This document shows, piece by piece, positions 39,248 through 49,952 of a stretch of 64,000 nt of DNA (position 1 is the first letter of the stretch; each line of letters opens with the position of its first letter). The notes under the pieces were generated by a model that was not told where the DNA came from, made no database searches, and was given only the letters and a program-made list of their open reading frames with translations. Source of the stretch: an uncultured Moraxella sp. (lineage in GTDB: Bacteria > Pseudomonadota > Gammaproteobacteria > Pseudomonadales > Moraxellaceae). The DNA is taken from the NCBI GenBank assembly GCA_943908425.1, contig CALTTC010000008.1, forward strand, positions 1 through 64,000, in the 5' to 3' direction. Made by a program: the position numbers and the translations under genes.

Positions 39248-40707
39248 ACCAAACTGCCACAAAACCTGATGTGCTAGACCAAGTGTTGGCAAGAAAATTG
39301 GGTAAAGCCCCAAGCGAGCTAAACCGCCAGCGAGTGCCAATTTATGGCGTAGGTCTTGATGACAATGAAGAGCCAACCAGCCAAACACACCCTTTGACGT
39401 GGCGGTTATACCACAAAAGTGCGGTATTAAGCCTAGATGATTATCAAAATCTTGATGGCTTTTTGGGGTTAAAAACCGCCTTGAGTAAATCACCAAAAGA
39501 AGTCGGCGAGATGATAAAAACTGCCAACGTGCGTGGGCGGGGCGGTGCTGGGTTTAATGCAGGGCTAAAATGGACATTTATGAGTCCGCCTGATGGGGGC
39601 GTGCGGTATTTGATTTGTAATGCCGATGAGATGGAGCCTGGCACGTTCAAAGACCGTTTGCTGATGGAGCGGTTGCCGTTTCAGTTGATTGAAGGTATGC
39701 TGATTACCGCTTATGCCATTGGGGCAAATGCTGGCTATATTTTTATTCGTGGCGAGTATATTTTGGCGGCCCAAAGGCTACAAAAGGCGATTGACGAATG
39801 CTTGGCAAATCATTTGCTTGGCGATGGCATTTTGGGCAGTGAGTTTGGTTTTGATTTGCACGTCCATACAGGAGCAGGGCGGTATATTTGCGGTGAAGAA
39901 ACCGCCTTGATTAACTGCCTTGAAGGGCGACGTGCCAACCCACGCACCAAGCCGCCATTTCCACAAGTGTCTGGAGCGTGGGGTCGCCCAACGGTGGTTA
40001 ATAACGTAGAAACCTTAAACAATATGCCTGCCATTTTGGTCAATGGTGTAGACTGGTACTTAAATTTGCCAAAGAAAAAAGGCAACAGCGATACCCCTGG
40101 TACCAAAATTTTTGGTTGTTCTGGGCGGGTCAAAGATGCAGGTTTGTGGGAGTTGCCTTTTGGTTATACCGCTCGTGAGCTGATTGAGCTTGCGGGGGGA
40201 ATGGCGGACGGCTTAACCTTAAAAGCGTGGTTGCCGGGCGGTGCTTCTACAGACTTTTTGACCGCAAGCGATGAACATTTGGACTTGCCGATGGATTTTG
40301 ACCCCATTATGAAAGCAGGCAGTCGTATGGGGACAGGGCTTATGATGGTGGTTGATGAAACGCAAGACATGGTGGCACTGCTACACAATTTGCAAAAATT
40401 TTTCCAGCGTGAATCGTGTGGATTTTGTACGCCTTGCCGAGATGGCTTGCCTTGGGGGGTGAAAATTTTGGACGGCTTAGAAAAAGGACAAGGGCAGATG
40501 GCAGACATTGACAAACTCTCTGAGCTTACTCGTGATTTGTGGCTTGGTAAGACTTTTTGTGCCCACGCACCAGGGGCGATGGAGCCGTTAATGAGTGCGT
40601 TAAAGTATTTTCGCTGTGAGTTTGATGCCAAAGTGCCAGCACCAATGAGCCAAGCGGTCAATGCAGTCAAAGACTTTAAGCAATCGGCAAGTACGACAGG
40701 GGAATAA
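39244..40707 (+). CDS. nuoF: NADH-quinone oxidoreductase subunit F
   Basis: A 487-residue flavoprotein that takes electrons from NADH. The glycine-rich NADH/FMN site is RGRGGAGFNAGLKW (near residue 97), with GEETALINCLEG for FMN binding. The [4Fe-4S] cluster N3 ligands are in SCGFCTPCRDG and a later cysteine in TFCAHAPG. An N-terminal extension of about 50 residues precedes the usual core. Coupled to nuoE by an ATGA overlap; nuoG follows after 3 bases. Confidence 0.95.
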   Translation: MNQTATKPDVLDQVLARKLGKAPSELNRQRVPIYGVGLDDNEEPTSQTHPLTWRLYHKSAVLSLDDYQNLDGFLGLKTALSKSPKEVGEMIKTANVRGRGGAGFNAGLKWTFMSPPDGGVRYLICNADEMEPGTFKDRLLMERLPFQLIEGMLITAYAIGANAGYIFIRGEYILAAQRLQKAIDECLANHLLGDGILGSEFGFDLHVHTGAGRYICGEETALINCLEGRRANPRTKPPFPQVSGAWGRPTVVNNVETLNNMPAILVNGVDWYLNLPKKKGNSDTPGTKIFGCSGRVKDAGLWELPFGYTARELIELAGGMADGLTLKAWLPGGASTDFLTASDEHLDLPMDFDPIMKAGSRMGTGLMMVVDETQDMVALLHNLQKFFQRESCGFCTPCRDGLPWGVKILDGLEKGQGQMADIDKLSELTRDLWLGKTFCAHAPGAMEPLMSALKYFRCEFDAKVPAPMSQAVNAVKDFKQSASTTGE

Positions 40708-40710
40708 ACA

Positions 40711-43700
40711 ATGGCGGTTATTCATATAGATGGCAAAACCGTGCAAGTGGACGGTGCTGATAATTTGTTGCAGGCGTGCTTGTCCTTGGGCATTGACGTG
40801 CCTTATTTTTGTTATCACCCCGCCCTAGGCTCGGTAGGCTCGTGCCGTCAATGTGCGGTGAAGCAGTATATGAGCGAGGACGATTATAAGGCAGGGCGTG
40901 GGCGTTTGGTGATGAGCTGTATGGTTGCCCCAACCGACAATATGTATATCTCGGTAGACGATGAAGAAGCCAAAACCTTTCGCCGTCATATCGTTGAATA
41001 TTTGATGACCAATCATCCCCATGATTGCCCAACGTGCGAAGAAGGCGGTCATTGCCATTTGCAAGACATGACTTATATGTCTGGGCAAAATCGTCGCCGT
41101 TATCGCTTTAGCAAACGCACGCACCACAATCAAGAGCTTGGCGAATTTATCAATCACGAGATGAACCGCTGTATTGCTTGTTATCGCTGTGTGCGGTTTT
41201 ATAATGATTATGCAGGGGGTAAGGATTTTGGCGTGTATGCGTCCAATAACCGTGTGTATTTTGGGCGAGAAGGCGATGGTCAATTACAAAGCGAGTTTTC
41301 GGGCAATTTAACCGAAGTTTGCCCAACAGGGGTATTTACCGACAAAACGCACTCTGAGCGTTATAACCGCAAATGGGATATGCAATACGCCCCAAGCATT
41401 TGCCACGGCTGTTCTAGTGGCTGTAACATCTCCGCAGGGGAGCGATATGGCGAGTTACGCCGTATTGAAAATCGCTACAATCCTGATGTCAATGGCTATT
41501 TTTTGTGCGACAAGGGGCGATTTGGTTATGGTTATGTCAATAGAAGCGACCGCCCTGTACAGCCTTTAGAAAATATGGAAGGCAAATTGATTAAAACCAG
41601 TGCGGATTTGGCGGTGGACGGCGTGGCACGTCTGATTGCTGGCAAAAAACTGATTGGCATTGGCTCGCCCAGAGCAAGCCTTGAGAATAATTTCGCCCTA
41701 AAAAGTCTGGTGGGGGCGGACAATTACAGCACTGGCGAAAGCTTATTTGCCCAAAAATTAACCAACGCTTGCTTGGCGGTATTACAAAACGAGCGTGTGC
41801 ATAACGTAAGCCTTGCCCAAATTGAAAAAGCCGATGCGGTATTTGTTATCGGTGAAGACATCACCCAAACAGCCAGCCGTGTGGCGTTGTCTATTCGTCA
41901 AGCAAGCAAAAATAAAATGTATGAGATGGCAGATGCTCTAAAAACCGAGCATTGGCTTGCTGAGCCTGTCAAACGCATTGGACAAGAAAACAAAAGCCCC
42001 TTGTATTTGGCAAGTGTCAATGACACCAAGCTTGATGACGTTGCCAAAGTATCGCTTGTGGCAAATCCTGCCGATATCACAAAGCTTGTCTATGCTGTTG
42101 CCCAAGTGGTGAAAAATTATGCCGATGATTTGGCGGACATTCACCAAAGCGAGCAAGCCCAATTTGCCAAAGAAACAAATACCGATGACTTAAGCGATGA
42201 TGAATTGATGGACAATTTGGCACATCACATCGCTTATGATTTGATGATGGCAAGCCGTCCTTTATTGGTGTCTGGGGCAAGCTTGGATTCTTTAGATATG
42301 GTCAATGCGGTGGGTTATTTGGCATCAATTTTAACCCAAAAACGTGCTAAAATTGATGAGATTGAGCGAGTTTCTAAAGAAGTTGCGACCGCCGAAATTC
42401 AAGGCGACACCAAAACGCCAACCCACGACCCGCACGCCCTTGCCAAGCCTGAAAATGAAGCAACGCCTGCCAAAGTGATTGATGAAGCCCGCCTAAATCG
42501 CACCAAAGATGCCATCAATAAAAACCACGATTATGCCGACAAAACAGGCGTGTATATGGTATTGCCACACGCCAATAGTGTGGGGGTTGCCCTGCTTGGC
42601 GGGTTGTCGCTTGATGAAATTGTGGCAAAAGCCGATGACTGTGCCGTGTTGGTGCTTGAAAACGATTTATTTGCCTTATCCGCACCAATGCAGGATAAAT
42701 TGCTTGCCAATGATGTGATTGTGTTAGATTGTCAGCGTTATGATTGGCACGATAGGGCGGATTTTGTCTTGTCGTCAGCGAGTTTTGCCGAAGGTGATGG
42801 CACGTTGGTATCAGCAGAAGGGCGAGCCCAGCGGTATTTTGCGGTCTATGACAAACGCTATTATAACCCAAGCACTGATATTAAAGATGCATGGCGGTGG
42901 TGTCAGGCGATCGGGACAACGCTTGGGCTTTTGGCAACTGATTGGCATAATTTGGACGATGTGATTGTGGCTATGGTCGCCCAATATACCACGCTTGCCT
43001 TGGTTGCTAAAGTTGCCCCAAGTTCTGATTATCGTATCACAGGGCTAAAAGTCGCTCGTGAACCCAGACGCTATTCTGGGCGTACGGCAATGCGTGCCAA
43101 GCTGTCTATTCATGAACCAATGCAACCTAAAGACACCGATACCGCCTTGACCTTTTCTATGGAAGGCTATGTTGGCAATCAAATTGACAGCAGTGTTTTG
43201 CCATTTGTGTGGTCGGCAGGGTGGAACTCACCGCAAGCACTCAACAAATTTCAAGACAAAGTGGGTGGACGGCTAAAAGGGGGCGATGTTGGCATTCGCT
43301 TGTTTGATTCTTTGCCCAAAAACAGCATAAATTTTGAGCAAAAACCGATAGCCCCCTTTAAAAAAACCAGCGTATTTGAAGGTGTGGCAATGCTTGTGCC
43401 TGTCTATGATATGCTGGCAAGTGCCAAGATGGCAATGCGTAGCGAAGTGGTGGCACGCCAACTGGCTAAGCGTGATTGGCATTTGGCGTGGACAATCGGT
43501 TATGATGATGCACTAAGATGGCAAATTAAGGCAGGCGACAAACTGCTGATTAGCCAAAACGGGCGTGAGGTGGTGTTGCCTGTGGTGCTAACAGAATATT
43601 TGGCAGAAGGGTGCGTTGGCTTTGTGGCAGGGCAGTTGCCTTTTGTGGCAGGACAGCCAAGTACGGTCAAAAAAGTGGACGACAGCACCCCTGTTTATAC

Positions 43701-43872
43701 GCCAAGCTTTTATGTGTCAAGTTTTGATATGTCAAGCTGTGATGACAAGCCATCTGCTTCGCTGTTTGATGTCGGCAGTTTTAATAATGGGGTGAGACCA
43801 GTATCTGTTTTGACAGAGCAAGGGACGCTCATTAAAACACCCAAAAGCCCAGCCAAGGAGATGACGGTATGA
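40711..43872 (+). CDS. nuoG: NADH-quinone oxidoreductase subunit G
   Basis: A 1053-residue subunit, longer than the usual 900 or so. It carries N1b ligands ([16 protein letters not shown]), N5 ligands ([12 protein letters not shown]), N4 and N6b ligands (CIACYRC, EVCPTG) and a fourth set, CHGCSSGCN, for the extra cluster N7 found in E. coli-type NuoG. The molybdopterin-like domain lacks active-site features, as is normal. Residues around 475-600 contain a charged, low-complexity insertion ([30 protein letters not shown]) that accounts for much of the excess length. Its stop overlaps nuoH (ATGA). Confidence 0.94.
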   Translation: MAVIHIDGKTVQVDGADNLLQACLSLGIDVPYFCYHPALGSVGSCRQCAVKQYMSEDDYKAGRGRLVMSCMVAPTDNMYISVDDEEAKTFRRHIVEYLMTNHPHDCPTCEEGGHCHLQDMTYMSGQNRRRYRFSKRTHHNQELGEFINHEMNRCIACYRCVRFYNDYAGGKDFGVYASNNRVYFGREGDGQLQSEFSGNLTEVCPTGVFTDKTHSERYNRKWDMQYAPSICHGCSSGCNISAGERYGELRRIENRYNPDVNGYFLCDKGRFGYGYVNRSDRPVQPLENMEGKLIKTSADLAVDGVARLIAGKKLIGIGSPRASLENNFALKSLVGADNYSTGESLFAQKLTNACLAVLQNERVHNVSLAQIEKADAVFVIGEDITQTASRVALSIRQASKNKMYEMADALKTEHWLAEPVKRIGQENKSPLYLASVNDTKLDDVAKVSLVANPADITKLVYAVAQVVKNYADDLADIHQSEQAQFAKETNTDDLSDDELMDNLAHHIAYDLMMASRPLLVSGASLDSLDMVNAVGYLASILTQKRAKIDEIERVSKEVATAEIQGDTKTPTHDPHALAKPENEATPAKVIDEARLNRTKDAINKNHDYADKTGVYMVLPHANSVGVALLGGLSLDEIVAKADDCAVLVLENDLFALSAPMQDKLLANDVIVLDCQRYDWHDRADFVLSSASFAEGDGTLVSAEGRAQRYFAVYDKRYYNPSTDIKDAWRWCQAIGTTLGLLATDWHNLDDVIVAMVAQYTTLALVAKVAPSSDYRITGLKVAREPRRYSGRTAMRAKLSIHEPMQPKDTDTALTFSMEGYVGNQIDSSVLPFVWSAGWNSPQALNKFQDKVGGRLKGGDVGIRLFDSLPKNSINFEQKPIAPFKKTSVFEGVAMLVPVYDMLASAKMAMRSEVVARQLAKRDWHLAWTIGYDDALRWQIKAGDKLLISQNGREVVLPVVLTEYLAEGCVGFVAGQLPFVAGQPSTVKKVDDSTPVYTPSFYVSSFDMSSCDDKPSASLFDVGSFNNGVRPVSVLTEQGTLIKTPKSPAKEMTV

Positions 43873-44891
43873 TACGCCCTATCCCCCCGATGCCAACTTT
43901 TTTGCCAATGACGTTTGAGCAGTGGTCTGTGCTGTTTTTATTGATTCAGTCGCTAGTGATTTTTTTGGGACTGGTGCTGACAGCGGCACTGATGATTGTC
44001 TATGAACGGCGAATGCTCGCCCTATGGCAAGACCGCTATGGCCCTAATCGGGTGGGCTGGCAAGGCTCGTTACAGCTTGTCGCTGATATGCTAAAAATCT
44101 TTTTTAAAGAAGATTGGACGCCCAAATTTGCCGATAAGTTTATGTTTGTGCTTGCACCAGCGATTGCGATGTTTACGGCATTGGCAAGCTTTGCGATTGT
44201 CCCTTTAAGCCCAACGCTTGGCGTGGCAGATTGGGATATTGGACTTTTGTTTTTCTTTGCGATGGCAGGGCTTGCTGTCTATGCGGTGATGTTTGGGGGC
44301 TGGGCATCTGCCAATAAATTTAGCTTGCTTGGGGGACTGCGTAGTGCTGCCCAAACCATCAGCTATGAAGTGTTTTTGGGCTTGTCGCTGATGGGCGTTG
44401 TGGCAATGGCGGGGTCGTTTAATTTGCGTGAGATTGTCCTTGCCCAACAAACGATGTGGAATGTTGTGCCACAATTTTTTGGGTTTTTGACCTTTGTGGT
44501 AGCAGGGGTTGCCGTAACGCATCGCCATCCTTTTGACCAACCCGAAGCGGAGCAAGAATTGGCAGAAGGGTATCACGTTGAATACTCAGGAATGAAGTTT
44601 GGTATGTTTTTTATTGGTGAGTATGTCAATGTGGTGCTTATCTCGGCATTGATGACTTGTCTGTTTTTTGGTGGTTGGCTTGCCCCTTTTAATCTGGAGA
44701 TTGCCTTTATTCCGCCAGTGTTTTGGTTTTTAATTAAAACGTTGTTTTTTATGACGTTATTTGTATTGGCTCGTGGGTCGCTTATGCGTCCACGTTATGA
44801 CCAAGTGATGAATTTTGGTTGGAAAGTGTGTTTGCCGATTACGCTAATCAATTTGCTTGCCACGGCATTTGTTATTTTGCTTATGCAATAG
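43869..44891 (+). CDS. nuoH: NADH-quinone oxidoreductase subunit H
   Basis: A 340-residue membrane subunit with about eight helices that joins the peripheral and membrane arms and forms the quinone entry. [21 protein letters not shown] (near residue 47) and [20 protein letters not shown] (near residue 220) are the diagnostic loops. ATGA overlap with nuoG; nuoI starts 8 bases later. Confidence 0.95.
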   Translation: MIRPIPPMPTFLPMTFEQWSVLFLLIQSLVIFLGLVLTAALMIVYERRMLALWQDRYGPNRVGWQGSLQLVADMLKIFFKEDWTPKFADKFMFVLAPAIAMFTALASFAIVPLSPTLGVADWDIGLLFFFAMAGLAVYAVMFGGWASANKFSLLGGLRSAAQTISYEVFLGLSLMGVVAMAGSFNLREIVLAQQTMWNVVPQFFGFLTFVVAGVAVTHRHPFDQPEAEQELAEGYHVEYSGMKFGMFFIGEYVNVVLISALMTCLFFGGWLAPFNLEIAFIPPVFWFLIKTLFFMTLFVLARGSLMRPRYDQVMNFGWKVCLPITLINLLATAFVILLMQ

Positions 44892-44899
44892 GAGCTTAA

Positions 44900-45448
44900 A
44901 TGCTTGATACCCTAAAAAAGACCGCCACAGGAATTGTCTCCATTGTGCGGTCAATGTGGATGGTGAACAGCCACGCCACTCGCCCCCGTGATACCATTTT
45001 GTATCCAGAACAGCCTGTGCCTGTACCGCCAAGGTTTCGTGGTAGGATTGTGCTGACCCGAGACCCTGATGGCGATGAACGCTGTGTGGCGTGCAATTTG
45101 TGTGCGGTGGCGTGTCCTGTGGGCTGTATCGCCCTACAAAAAGCCGAGCGAGACGATGGGCGTTGGTATCCTGAAAGCTTTCAAATCAATTTTAGTCGCT
45201 GTGTGTTTTGTGGTATGTGTGAAGAAGCTTGCCCAACGACCGCCATTCAGCTGACCCCTGATTTTGAATTGGGTGAGTATAACCGCCAAAATTTATTGTA
45301 TGAAAAAGAGCATTTATTGATTTCAGGCACAGGCAAATACCCTGACTATAACTATTACCGAGTAACAGGTATGGCAACGCAAAATAACCCTAAGGGGTCG
45401 CATCAAAAAGAGACTGCCCCTGTTGATATACGGAGTTTATTGCCGTGA
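44900..45448 (+). CDS. nuoI: NADH-quinone oxidoreductase subunit I
   Basis: A 182-residue ferredoxin-like subunit with two [4Fe-4S] clusters, N6a and N6b. Ligands are [12 protein letters not shown] (near residue 60) and [12 protein letters not shown] (near residue 99). It wires electrons from NuoG to NuoB. RBS AGGAG precedes the ATG; the stop overlaps nuoJ by 4 bases. Confidence 0.95.
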   Translation: MLDTLKKTATGIVSIVRSMWMVNSHATRPRDTILYPEQPVPVPPRFRGRIVLTRDPDGDERCVACNLCAVACPVGCIALQKAERDDGRWYPESFQINFSRCVFCGMCEEACPTTAIQLTPDFELGEYNRQNLLYEKEHLLISGTGKYPDYNYYRVTGMATQNNPKGSHQKETAPVDIRSLLP

Positions 45449-46134
45449 TGATATTGTCTAATCCTGATGTCGTTGGCTTTTATGCCCTAGCGGTGGTGGC
45501 GGTGATTGCAAGCTTGCGAGTCATTATGCACAAAAACCCTGTCCACGCCATTTTATCGCTCATTGTGTCGCTACTTGCGGTGGCGGGTATCTTTTTTATT
45601 TTGGGGGCGGCGTTTGCAGGCGTGCTTGAAGTGATTGTTTATGCAGGGGCGATTTTGGTTTTGTTTGTGTTTGTGATTATGATGTTAAATTTAGGCAAAC
45701 AAAACGAAAAAAGCGAACAGCAGTGGCTGTCAGCCCAAGCGTGGGCAGTACCGCTTGGGTTGTCGCTGATTGTGGTGGCGGTATTGATAGGCTTTATTTT
45801 AAGCCAAAAGTCCGCCCAAGATTTGGCACTGTCCACAACTGCCATTGACGCTAAAATGGTGGGCAAATCCTTATTTACCTATTATGCCCTACTGGTGCAA
45901 GTGGCGGCATTTTTGTTGCTTGGGGCGTTGGTGGCGGCTTATCATTTGGGCAAAAAAGCACTGGACGATGAAAACAGTAGCCACTTTCAAGAACGCAACC
46001 AAGAAAACAGCCAAGAAAACAGCAGTCAAGAAAACCAAGACTACGGCAATCAAGATAGCCAAGAACACGATTTACAAAAAAACAGTCAAAAAAGCACCAA
46101 GGACGTTGGCACAACTCAAGTGGGTGAATTATGA
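45445..46134 (+). CDS. nuoJ: NADH-quinone oxidoreductase subunit J
   Basis: A 229-residue membrane subunit with five helices. The pi-bulge helix region is [28 protein letters not shown] near residues 53-80. Residues 175-229 are an extra tail made mainly of Q, E, N, S and D ([17 protein letters not shown]), with short direct repeats in the DNA; most NuoJ proteins end before it. The start GTG/ATG 45445 overlaps nuoI; the stop overlaps nuoK (ATGA). Confidence 0.93.
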   Translation: MMILSNPDVVGFYALAVVAVIASLRVIMHKNPVHAILSLIVSLLAVAGIFFILGAAFAGVLEVIVYAGAILVLFVFVIMMLNLGKQNEKSEQQWLSAQAWAVPLGLSLIVVAVLIGFILSQKSAQDLALSTTAIDAKMVGKSLFTYYALLVQVAAFLLLGALVAAYHLGKKALDDENSSHFQERNQENSQENSSQENQDYGNQDSQEHDLQKNSQKSTKDVGTTQVGEL

Positions 46135-46487
46135 ACGATTACAGTCCCTTTATGCACGAAGTGGTTCATTTGCCAAGCACTGTTGCCATTGGGGCAGAAC
46201 ACGCCTTAATTTTGGCGGCAATTTTATTTGTGATTGGCTTGTGTGGGGTAATGCTGCGGCGTAATTTGCTGTTTATATTGATGAGTCTTGAGATTATGAT
46301 GAATGCTGCTGCTTTTGCTTTTGTGGTGGCAGGCAATATTCACGGCACAAGCGACGGTCAGATTATGTTTATTTTTATTTTAACTTTGGCGGCGGCAGAA
46401 GCAGCGATAGGGCTTGCGATTTTGCTACAGTTTTATCATCGCTTTAAAAGCCTTGATATTCATCACGCCAGTAAAATGAAGGGGTAG
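46131..46487 (+). CDS. nuoK: NADH-quinone oxidoreductase subunit K
   Basis: A 118-residue three-helix antiporter-like subunit. [28 protein letters not shown] contains the conserved acidic residue of the second helix (Glu in SLEIMMNA), and [19 protein letters not shown] the second. It is about 15 residues longer at the N terminus than usual; an internal ATG at 46152 is the alternative start. Confidence 0.94.
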   Translation: MNDYSPFMHEVVHLPSTVAIGAEHALILAAILFVIGLCGVMLRRNLLFILMSLEIMMNAAAFAFVVAGNIHGTSDGQIMFIFILTLAAAEAAIGLAILLQFYHRFKSLDIHHASKMKG

Positions 46488-46489
46488 TG

Positions 46490-48346
46490 ATGAGTGCCAT
46501 TATTTTAACTATGCTTGCCCCGCTGATGGGTTTTTTGTGCTTGGCAACTTTAAGAGACCGTTTGGACGAAAAAACAGCGACCGTGATTGGCGTTGGCAGT
46601 ATGATAATTGCCTTTATGGCGTGGTGTTTTACGCTGTTCTCGTTTCAACAAAAAGCGGTGGTGTCGCTTTGGACGTGGTTTAATGTGGCTGATTTTGCCC
46701 CCAAATTCGCCTTTATGGTTGATGGCTTAAGTCTGACAATGGCAGGGGTGATTACAGGCGTTGGGCTACTGATTCATTTATTTGCCAGTTGGTATATGAA
46801 AGGCGATGCTGGATTTGTCCGTTTTTTTAGTTACTTAAATTTGTTTGTGGCAAGTATGTTGTCGCTTGTGCTTGCCGATAATTTGTTGCTCATGTATCTT
46901 GGCTGGGAAGGGGTCGGCATTTGCTCGTATTTGCTGATTGGTTTTTATTATGCCAACCGTGCCAATGGGCGAGCGGCGATGAAGGCGTTTACGGTAACTC
47001 GTGTGGGCGATGTGTTTTTGGCAATCGCTTTGTGTTTGTTGTTTGCAAGTGTTGGCACGCTTGAGATTAGTGCCATCAATGCCCAAGCGAGCGAGCGGTT
47101 TTTGGTCAATGATGGACTGCTGATTTTGATTGTAACGATGCTGATTGGGGGAGCGTTTGGTAAATCTGCCCAGTTGCCACTGCATACTTGGCTGGCTGAT
47201 GCGATGGCAGGCCCAACCCCTGTGTCGGCATTGATTCACGCTGCCACAATGGTAACCGCAGGGGTATATTTGATTGCTCGTATGCACCCTTTATTTGAGC
47301 TTGCTCCTAATATTTTGCTGTATTGGGTTGGTGGCGTGGGTATGTTATCAATGCTTGTGGCATCGTTTTGTGCCTTGGCACAAAGTGATATTAAGCGGAT
47401 TTTGGCGTATTCTACGATGAGCCAGCTTGGCTATATGTTTATGGCGTTGGGCGTTGGGGCGTGGCAAGTGGCGATATTTCATTTGATGACGCACGCCTTT
47501 TTTAAAGCCTTGCTGTTTTTGGCAAGTGGAGCGGTGATTGTGGCAACCCATCACGAGCAAAACATCTTTAAAATGGGCGGACTTGCCAAAAAAATCCCAC
47601 TGGTGTTTGGCTCGTTTGTGGTCGGCGGTGGGGCGTTGGTGGCGTTGCCCTTTGTTACGGTTGGTTTTTATTCTAAAGAAGCGATTTTGTGGGAGACTTA
47701 CGCCACAGGGCATATGACCTTGTTTTGGGCAGGGGTGTTTGGGGCATTTTTGACTGCCATTTATACGTTTCGCTTGATTTGGCTTGTGTTTTTTGGGCAA
47801 GCCAAAACCCACGCCGAACCTTTATCTGGGCTAAGTTATGCCTTACCGCTTGGGATTTTGATTGTACTGTCCACAGGGCTTGGGGCATTCATTCACCCGC
47901 CACTAGCAGACGTGTTACCCCAAAGTGTGGGGGCAGCATTAGAGCAAGCAGGCACCGCCCACGGCAAGCACACGGCAGAATATTGGGCGATGGGAGCGAT
48001 GGCGTTGGGGTTGTTATTGGCATTTGGGCTGTATGTCGTCAATCAAGGACGCTTATTAACCCATCTAAAAAACAGCAGTGTCGGTGGGGCAGTGCATTAT
48101 TGGTGCTATCACGGACTTGGGTTTGATGCGTTGTATGATATTGTGTTTGTGAAGCCGTTTTTGGCATTGGTACGCTTTATCAAAAACGACCCTGTGGATA
48201 AGCTTTGGCAAGTGGTGCCAGCATTAGCCATGTTAGGCAATCGTTTATTTGGTAAATTGCAAAATGGTTTGGTGAATACGCAAGCAGCAAGTTTGGCGTT
48301 TGGACTTGCGATAGTTTTGGTCTTGGCAATGAAAATGGTGGCTTAA
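46490..48346 (+). CDS. nuoL: NADH-quinone oxidoreductase subunit L
   Basis: A 618-residue proton-pumping antiporter-like subunit with about sixteen helices and the long lateral helix at its C-terminal side. MYLGWEGVGICSYLLIGFYY, GKSAQLPLHTWLADAMAGPTPVSALIHAATMVTAGVY and YSTMSQLGYMF show the conserved Glu, Lys and His of the channel. ATG 46490 is chosen over GTG 46487; GAAGGGG precedes it. Confidence 0.95.
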   Translation: MSAIILTMLAPLMGFLCLATLRDRLDEKTATVIGVGSMIIAFMAWCFTLFSFQQKAVVSLWTWFNVADFAPKFAFMVDGLSLTMAGVITGVGLLIHLFASWYMKGDAGFVRFFSYLNLFVASMLSLVLADNLLLMYLGWEGVGICSYLLIGFYYANRANGRAAMKAFTVTRVGDVFLAIALCLLFASVGTLEISAINAQASERFLVNDGLLILIVTMLIGGAFGKSAQLPLHTWLADAMAGPTPVSALIHAATMVTAGVYLIARMHPLFELAPNILLYWVGGVGMLSMLVASFCALAQSDIKRILAYSTMSQLGYMFMALGVGAWQVAIFHLMTHAFFKALLFLASGAVIVATHHEQNIFKMGGLAKKIPLVFGSFVVGGGALVALPFVTVGFYSKEAILWETYATGHMTLFWAGVFGAFLTAIYTFRLIWLVFFGQAKTHAEPLSGLSYALPLGILIVLSTGLGAFIHPPLADVLPQSVGAALEQAGTAHGKHTAEYWAMGAMALGLLLAFGLYVVNQGRLLTHLKNSSVGGAVHYWCYHGLGFDALYDIVFVKPFLALVRFIKNDPVDKLWQVVPALAMLGNRLFGKLQNGLVNTQAASLAFGLAIVLVLAMKMVA

Positions 48347-48347
48347 T

Positions 48348-49952
48348 ATGGATTTACAACAAACCTATCTTTTACCCCTGTTGATTGCCTTGCCACTACT
48401 CACTGGTTTTTTGTGCTGGGTGTGTGAAAAAAAGGACGCTAAGCTTTCGCGTTGGATTGCCCTTTTTGGAATGACTGCTACGTTTCTTACAACCTTGTTT
48501 TTGGCAAGTGTCGGTGATTTTACGACCTTTAACGCCAGTGGTGGTTTGCCGTGGGCGGCACGCTTTGAAGTGCCGTGGATTCCGCTGATGGGTGCAAGTT
48601 TTGCTCTTGCAGTGGACGGCTTGTCGCTACTTATGATTGGCTTGACTGCCTTTTTGGGAATGATGGCGGTGGGCTGTTCGTGGAACGAAATTCGCCATCG
48701 TATCGGCTTTTTTCATTTGAATTTATTGTGGTCGCTGGCGGGGGTGATTGGGGTATTTTTGGCGATTGATTTGTTTTTGTTTTTCTTTTTTTGGGAAATG
48801 ATGCTCTTGCCCATTTATTTTTTGATTGCCCTATGGGGACACGATGTCAAAGATGGCAATGGCAAAATTTTAAAGCCCAAAGCCCACGCCGCTACCAAAT
48901 TTTTTATTTATACCCAAGCATCTGGTTTTGTGATGCTGGTGGGTATTTTTATGCTTGCGCTGATTAACGCGGTACAAACAGGCGTATTTAGTTTTCATTA
49001 TGAGCATTTGCTTGGCACCGATTTACTGGGGCTAGAATATGTGGTGATGCTGTGCTTTTTTATTGGCTTTGCGGTCAAATTGCCGATTTTTCCATTGCAC
49101 GGCTGGCTACCAGATGCTCACGCTCAAGCCCCAACGGCAGGCTCGGTGGATTTGGCGGGGATTTTGATTAAAACGGCGGCGTTTGGTTTATTAAGATTTG
49201 TGATTCCGCTATTTCCCAATGCGTCCTTAGAATTTGCTCCCATTGCCATTGCTTTGGGTTTGTTTGGGGTGTTTTATGGGGCGTTTGCCGCCTTTGCCCA
49301 AACGGATATGAAACGCCTCCTTGCTTATACCAGTATCTCGCATATGGGCTTTGTTGTGCTTGCCATTTACGCAGGCAATTTATTAAGCTTGCAGGGTCTT
49401 ATGGTACAAATGCTGGCACACGGCTTATCCAGTGCGGCGTTATTTATTATGGCAGGGCAACTTTATGAACGGCTACATACCCGTGATATGACCTTGATGG
49501 GTGGTATGTGGGGGCAGTTTCGTTATTTTGCCCCGCTGTTAATGTTTTTTTGTGCCGCACTGCTTGGTATCCCGGGCACAGGCAACTTTATTGGTGAGAT
49601 TTTGATTGTGCTTGGGGCGTTTGCTCTTTATCCGTGGCAGACGGTATTGATTGCTATAAGCTTTGTTTGGGCGGGGCTGTATTCGCTGATTTTAATTCAT
49701 CGTGCCTTGTTTGGGCATAATACCACTGTGCAGTTGCATCATGCCCAACATAGTAATAAACCCTTAAAGGATTTGGGACGGCGAGAACTGACGATGCTTG
49801 GCGTGCTCGCGATTGGGCTTATTTGGCTTGGTGTCTATCCGCAAACGGTCATGCAAAAATCTGAGCCAGCAATGCGCGCCATTCATACCTTGCAGGTGAT
49901 GCCAGCGACCATAACACCCACTTTGCCAACTGTAGGAGTAACCAATGAATAA
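48348..49952 (+). CDS. nuoM: NADH-quinone oxidoreductase subunit M
   Basis: A 534-residue antiporter-like proton-pumping subunit, with FFFFWEMMLLPIYFLIALWG (conserved Glu), FAVKLPIFPLHGWLPDAHAQAPTAGS and KRLLAYTSISHMGFV. It starts one base after the nuoL stop and its end overlaps nuoN by 8 bases (ATGAATAA). Confidence 0.95.
   Translation: MDLQQTYLLPLLIALPLLTGFLCWVCEKKDAKLSRWIALFGMTATFLTTLFLASVGDFTTFNASGGLPWAARFEVPWIPLMGASFALAVDGLSLLMIGLTAFLGMMAVGCSWNEIRHRIGFFHLNLLWSLAGVIGVFLAIDLFLFFFFWEMMLLPIYFLIALWGHDVKDGNGKILKPKAHAATKFFIYTQASGFVMLVGIFMLALINAVQTGVFSFHYEHLLGTDLLGLEYVVMLCFFIGFAVKLPIFPLHGWLPDAHAQAPTAGSVDLAGILIKTAAFGLLRFVIPLFPNASLEFAPIAIALGLFGVFYGAFAAFAQTDMKRLLAYTSISHMGFVVLAIYAGNLLSLQGLMVQMLAHGLSSAALFIMAGQLYERLHTRDMTLMGGMWGQFRYFAPLLMFFCAALLGIPGTGNFIGEILIVLGAFALYPWQTVLIAISFVWAGLYSLILIHRALFGHNTTVQLHHAQHSNKPLKDLGRRELTMLGVLAIGLIWLGVYPQTVMQKSEPAMRAIHTLQVMPATITPTLPTVGVTNE

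Noticed and set aside
39417..39425. AAGTGCGGT, identical to the Haemophilus uptake sequence core
   Set aside because: I noticed only this one copy, inside nuoF; a true uptake signal would be frequent.
42509..42871. Frames on both strands inside nuoG
   Set aside because: Shadows of nuoG coding sequence with no start signals of their own.
45960..46090. CRISPR-like array in the nuoJ tail
   Set aside because: The repeats are short, imperfect, in frame and lack regular spacers; it is coding low complexity.
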